DNA of 24,063 nucleotides from a virus, in the IMG/VR virus record IMGVR_UViG_3300007074_000111, positions 1-24,063 of that record. One strand, written 5' to 3'. Under the pieces are notes generated by a model. That model saw nothing but the letters and a program-made list of their open reading frames with translations, was not told where the DNA came from and ran no database searches. Shown one piece after another: positions 20,952 to 24,063 of the stretch (positions are counted from its first letter, which is position 1; every line of letters begins with the position of its first letter). The position numbers and the translations under genes are program-made.

Positions 20952-23425
20952 CATCGTTGCAATCTGTACAACAGCACCCTGCGTCAGTAGACGCGTACAT
21001 CAGACACGGATGGTCGCTTGTACCTATTCCACCTAACACCAAGGGTCCACGCACCACTGGCTGGAACAAACAAGAAAACGCGCTCAAGTCCATGGGCGAC
21101 TTGCCAGCAGGTTACGGCATTGGCCTGGCTCATGCTTACAGCGGCACCATGGCTTTTGACATAGACGAGTGGGGCACCACTTCGATGCTGCTGGGGCTGC
21201 AAGGGATTGATCTGCAAGCCCTTTACGATGCGCCAGACGCAGTGGTTATCGACAGCGGCAAGTCCGGTCACGGTAAGCTGCTGTACTCAATGCCTGTGGG
21301 TCTGTCACTGCCGTCTAAAAAGATTATGGCTGGTGGTGTCACAGCTTACGAGTTGCGCTGCGCCACGGCCAACGGGTTAACGGTGCAAGACGTTATGCCG
21401 CCATCCATCCACCCAGAAACACGTCAAGCATACCGGTGGGCTGGCAAAGGTCATTGGATGCGTCTGCCACCTATTCCACAAGCGTTGTTGGATGTGTGGC
21501 AGAAGATGCTTTCCCAAGAGCAGACACGATCAATCAACACGGGCGAACATGTCAATTCATCATGGGGTGAAATTCGGTCTGCGCTTGAGTCAGTAACCCC
21601 CAACTGCCCACGGGAGGAATGGATTAACTGCGGCATGGCGTTGCATTGGGCTGGCACGCAGACTGGTCAGTTGGACGATGCGTTGCATTTGTGGAACGAG
21701 TGGAGTCGTCCAAGCGACAAGTACCCCGGCGACAGGGCAGTAATGAGTCAGTGGCTTTCATTTAAGAGCGACAAAGATACGGCTGTCAAACTGGGCACGT
21801 TGTTCCATCTTGCACGTAAGGCAGGATGGTCACGGCCCATGCCTGATGCGGCCAGTTTGTTTTCATCTGTTACAGCGACTGCTACTGCGCCCACCACTAT
21901 TGTTAAAGGGTTGCGCCCTGTGCCGCCCAACATGGACATGGATGTGTGGCCATCAGTGCTTGCAACCCGTGCCCAAGAGGTTAGTGAAAGCGTGGGCTGC
22001 GACCCTTTGGTCCCACTGTTCGCAGGTCTTAGCGCTATCTGCGGCGTAATCGATGCGCAAACCCGTCTTGAGTTAATGCCGGGATACCAAGTACCACCTG
22101 TTTTGTGGTTGATGACCCTTGGCGCACCAGCCGATAAGAAGACACCAGGTAGTAAGCCAATGCTCTCACCTTTAAAGTTTTTAGAGGCTGAGGATAGGCC
22201 ACGTTTTGGCAAAGAGATGCTTGACTGGGAGGGCAAGGAGGCAGCATTCGCGTCTGCCAAAAAATCTTTTTTAGAGTTCTCGGCCAGTCCTGAAGCTATG
22301 CTATCGGGCGACCAAGCACCATCAGTGCCCGACATGCCAGACCAGCCAGTGGCACTCAAAATCACAGTTAACGACATCACCAGTCAGAAGCTGGTTCGTG
22401 AAGCATCATCACGGCCACGCGGTCTGTTGTGCCACCTTGATGAAATGAACTCGTGGATTAAAAAGCTCACCGATAAGTCCAGTGGCGAAGACCGTTCGGC
22501 GTGGGTGGTGAGTTACGAATCAGACTCTTACATAATGGACCGAGTGGGGGCTGGTTCAATTTTTTGTGAAAACTTGGCCATATCCATATACGGCAATATA
22601 CAGCCACGGGTGTTCAGAGACAACATGGCAGCTTTATCAGCCGATGGTCTGCTCCAACGATTCATACCAGCAATTTTGCGCGATGATAAGACACGCCTTG
22701 GCAACCCAGTGCCTGAGTATCTGACAACCGCTGCGGCGTGGGAAAACACGCTGCGCATGGTCTACGCAGTACCCGCTCAGACATACAAACTGTCCCCAGA
22801 AGCATATGTAGTTTTTCGAGAGTTTCAATCGTGGTATGAAGACGCCAAGCATGATGAACGTTTGCTGCACAGCGGTGATACGTTTATGACAGCGTTCGGT
22901 AAGCTAGAAGGCACCGCTGGCCGACTGATACTACTGTTCCATGTGACTGACTCGCCATTTACAACCTTGGTGCCAGCCGATGTGGTTCATAGGGTAATAC
23001 GATTTGTCAAGTCTTATTTGATACCTGCCTATCGGTACGCGTTTAATGAGGTGAGCGGCACCAGTAATTTCGACCAGTGGGTGACTGATTACATCATCCA
23101 TTACTGCGACCATGACCATATCACCATGTCCGAGATTAAGAGGGGCGCACGCAGGCAGATTGATGGCATCAGTCCGTGGCAAGCCGATCAGATGGTGCTT
23201 GGTGCTATGCAGATGTTAGAGGTGTCTGGATGGGTGATGCGCATGGACGATGGCACTAGAGAGACACAGCACTTTGCGCAGTGGGCTATTAACCCGTCAC
23301 TCGTAACTCAGTTTAAAGATTACCGTGAGCGTGTGATTAAAGCCAAGCAACGCCAGCTTGACGACATTTACAAGTTGTCTACAAAAGAAAAGCCCCGTGT
23401 CTATGGGGCTGATAACTACGAGTGA
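20948..23425 (+). CDS. Primase-helicase: prim-pol, PriCT-2 and DUF3987 domains
   Basis: The 825-residue product probably primes and unwinds DNA for the family B polymerase. Residues 15-185 are an archaeo-eukaryotic primase (prim-pol) domain: GWSLVPIPPNTKGP (21-34), catalytic FDID (70-73), SGKSGHGK (103-110) and PPSIHPETRQAYRW (151-164). Residues 207-294 match PriCT-2 (EIRSALESVTPNCPREEWIN, then a DALHLWNEWS helix). Residues about 330-680 match DUF3987, with a P-loop-like GAPADKKTPGSKP (392-404) and CHLDEM as a Walker B-like strand. I chose the ATG at 20948; the frame continues upstream to a GTG at 20834 without ribosome site or domain support. Confidence 0.9.
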   Translation: MTSLQSVQQHPASVDAYIRHGWSLVPIPPNTKGPRTTGWNKQENALKSMGDLPAGYGIGLAHAYSGTMAFDIDEWGTTSMLLGLQGIDLQALYDAPDAVVIDSGKSGHGKLLYSMPVGLSLPSKKIMAGGVTAYELRCATANGLTVQDVMPPSIHPETRQAYRWAGKGHWMRLPPIPQALLDVWQKMLSQEQTRSINTGEHVNSSWGEIRSALESVTPNCPREEWINCGMALHWAGTQTGQLDDALHLWNEWSRPSDKYPGDRAVMSQWLSFKSDKDTAVKLGTLFHLARKAGWSRPMPDAASLFSSVTATATAPTTIVKGLRPVPPNMDMDVWPSVLATRAQEVSESVGCDPLVPLFAGLSAICGVIDAQTRLELMPGYQVPPVLWLMTLGAPADKKTPGSKPMLSPLKFLEAEDRPRFGKEMLDWEGKEAAFASAKKSFLEFSASPEAMLSGDQAPSVPDMPDQPVALKITVNDITSQKLVREASSRPRGLLCHLDEMNSWIKKLTDKSSGEDRSAWVVSYESDSYIMDRVGAGSIFCENLAISIYGNIQPRVFRDNMAALSADGLLQRFIPAILRDDKTRLGNPVPEYLTTAAAWENTLRMVYAVPAQTYKLSPEAYVVFREFQSWYEDAKHDERLLHSGDTFMTAFGKLEGTAGRLILLFHVTDSPFTTLVPADVVHRVIRFVKSYLIPAYRYAFNEVSGTSNFDQWVTDYIIHYCDHDHITMSEIKRGARRQIDGISPWQADQMVLGAMQMLEVSGWVMRMDDGTRETQHFAQWAINPSLVTQFKDYRERVIKAKQRQLDDIYKLSTKEKPRVYGADNYE
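23385..23410 (-). terminator. Intrinsic terminator of the right-hand minus-strand genes
   Basis: AGCCCC (23391-23396) and GGGGCT (23405-23410) form a 6-bp GC-rich stem with an 8-nt loop. On the minus strand it is followed by TTTTCTTTTGT, a U-rich tract. It lies just past the end of the 57-residue gene, inside the last codons of the primase gene. Confidence 0.65.
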
Positions 23426-23429
23426 GATA

Positions 23430-23477
23430 GTTAAGTCATTTGGGAGCGTCTTTTATACGCAGAACAAATGACTTAAC
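23430..23477. repeat. 12-bp perfect inverted repeat between convergent genes
   Basis: GTTAAGTCATTT (23430-23441) and AAATGACTTAAC (23466-23477) are perfect inverse copies separated by 24 nt. A nested GCGT/ACGC pair lies in the spacer. The left arm contains the stop codon of the 57-residue minus-strand gene. It lies 4 nt after the primase stop. No T run follows on the plus strand, so it may be a 3'-end RNA structure or a protein-binding site. Confidence 0.65.
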
Positions 23478-23609
23478 CTGCTCATTGGTCATGTTCTTAG
23501 ACCTACGTTTTCCACCTACTGCACCAGCAGCAGAGCGCTTAAACCCCAAGTCGCTAGTGATAAAACTTTTCGGTATGTTGAATCCATTTGGCGTTGGTTC
23601 TTTTTTCAT
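23436..23609 (-). CDS. Small basic hypothetical protein (57 residues)
   Basis: The 57-residue product begins with MKKEPTPNGFNIPKSFI and has a basic centre (FKRSAAGAVGGKRRSKNM) and a helical end (NEQVKSFVLRIKDAPK). Its ATG forms an ATGA overlap with the stop of the gene before it, matching the coupling used throughout this genome. The net charge is strongly positive, so nucleic-acid or membrane-surface binding is possible. I do not recognise the family. The end lies in an inverted repeat and a terminator follows. Confidence 0.6.
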   Translation of the reverse strand: MKKEPTPNGFNIPKSFITSDLGFKRSAAGAVGGKRRSKNMTNEQVKSFVLRIKDAPK

Positions 23610-23830
23610 TTGAAATACGTTTGTATTAACGGTATGGACATGCCAGCAGAAAACGCTAGGAACATTACAATCAGCATGACCTTGGCCCAGGTGACGATAT
23701 TATCGCGCCACACCTCTGGCATCCGGAACTCGTAATCTATGTAAGGCTTTTCATCCTTTAACGGCGTGCCAGTCTTCACCTTACGCTTGATCCAAGCGTT
23801 CTCTCTGCGAATCTCTTTTGTAGCGTTCAT
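23606..23830 (-). CDS. Small single-span membrane protein
   Basis: The 74-residue product has a charged, mostly basic N-terminal half (MNATKEIRRENAWIKRKVKT), an aromatic middle and one hydrophobic span near residues 47-66 (WAKVMLIVMFLAFSAGMSIP), ending in a short tail. The likely topology is cytoplasmic N-terminus with a C-terminal anchor. GGAG lies 6 nt before the ATG. Its start overlaps the stop of the cell-wall hydrolase gene (ATGA), so the two are probably translated together. A holin-like or hydrolase-partner role is possible but is inferred from position only. Confidence 0.65.
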   Translation of the reverse strand: MNATKEIRRENAWIKRKVKTGTPLKDEKPYIDYEFRMPEVWRDNIVTWAKVMLIVMFLAFSAGMSIPLIQTYFK

Positions 23831-24063
23831 AATTTTCTCCTTGGGTATCTATAAAAAACGTGAAAACCTATAACCTCAGTCAACTCCAACCTAGCCGCCC
23901 ATGATGGGTACACCGCTATCGTGTGATAGTGCGTAGACCTGCGCGTGTTGTCCTTCAACCTCCCTGCCATTGCTTTAACAACAACCCGTTGCACTTTCTG
24001 CGTGTATGCCACCAGCATTGGATTTCGCGCCCTGTAATCGTTGGCCCAACTGAACTGCTTGCT
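23827..24063 (-). CDS. C-terminal part of a SleB-like cell-wall hydrolase (partial)
   Basis: The frame is open to the window edge, giving 78 residues of a longer protein. The visible part carries the closing motifs of the SleB-type hydrolase family (Hydrolase_2): a GRLKDNTRRSTHYHTIAVYP block, where THYH is the conserved ATHYH-like element, then PSWAARLELTEVIGFHVFYR, matching the P-x-WA ... IG-x-H-x-FYR ending. Such enzymes cut the peptidoglycan glycan strand. An internal ATG at 24018 is not the real start, because family similarity continues upstream. It is on the minus strand near the replication genes, not in the lysis cassette at 12.4-14.2 kb. Confidence 0.8.
   Translation of the reverse strand, partial: SKQFSWANDYRARNPMLVAYTQKVQRVVVKAMAGRLKDNTRRSTHYHTIAVYPSWAARLELTEVIGFHVFYRYPRRKL

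Noticed and set aside
21748-22380. 210-codon minus-strand frame opposite the primase gene
   Set aside because: Long antisense opening within a conserved domain, no family features and no ribosome-site support.
1-24063. CRISPR array, tRNA genes, insertion sequences, integrase or attachment site
   Set aside because: I saw no regularly spaced repeats, no cloverleaf-like sequence, and no transposase or integrase motifs in the coding regions.

Overview
The window is part of a tailed-phage genome (Caudoviricetes) with a P22-like short-tail virion. The support is a run of recognisable families in P22-type order: scaffolding protein, P22-type coat protein, gp4-like and gp10-like tail accessory proteins, a fibre protein and three probable ejection proteins. 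No ribosomal, tRNA or core bacterial genes are visible. A Gram-negative host is likely from the M15 endolysin, the GTA-type holin and the P22-type tail machine. An aquatic proteobacterial host is possible, but that is inference. Genes are packed tightly, many joined by 1-4 nt ATGA/GTGA/TAATG overlaps, and no gene-free stretch exceeds 300 bases.

Region A, about 1-14190 (+ strand): virion and lysis. It holds the tail of a truncated gene, a head-binding/fibre-like protein, scaffold, coat, two small proteins, gp4-like and gp10-like proteins, a short fibre protein, a cupin-SET fusion, and three large ejection proteins, the first ending in an S74-type chaperone domain. Two small membrane proteins, a GTA-type holin, a small exported protein and an M15 peptidase endolysin follow. 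Stem-loops lie upstream of the scaffold gene and after the coat-proximal genes.

Region B, about 14171-20783 (- strand): replication and recombination. In transcription order it holds a ribbon-helix-helix regulator, a Pro/Ala-rich protein, a DUF2800 Cas4/RecB-like nuclease with four Fe-S-type cysteines, a DUF2815 ssDNA-binding protein, a family B DNA polymerase, a DUF3310 protein, a VRR-NUC nuclease, an SNF2-type helicase and an NrdR-like zinc-ribbon protein. Its end converges with the endolysin gene.

Region C, about 20784-20950: divergent control region. It has a 24-bp inverted repeat carrying an extended -10-like box on each strand, a hairpin that reads as an intrinsic terminator on the minus strand, and a 14-codon leader ORF with a strong ribosome site. 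The leader stop overlaps the start of the next gene.

Region D, 20948-23425 (+ strand): one large primase-helicase with prim-pol, PriCT-2 and DUF3987 domains. Region E, 23436-24063 (- strand): the C-terminal part of a SleB-like cell-wall hydrolase, a small membrane protein and a 57-residue basic protein, ending at a probable minus-strand terminator inside the 3' end of the primase gene.

I do not see a defence island, CRISPR array, transposon or tRNA. The most unusual points are the cupin-SET fusion inside the tail operon, the S74 domain on an ejection protein, the leader-peptide/operator region at 20.8 kb, and a second cell-wall hydrolase far from the lysis cassette.
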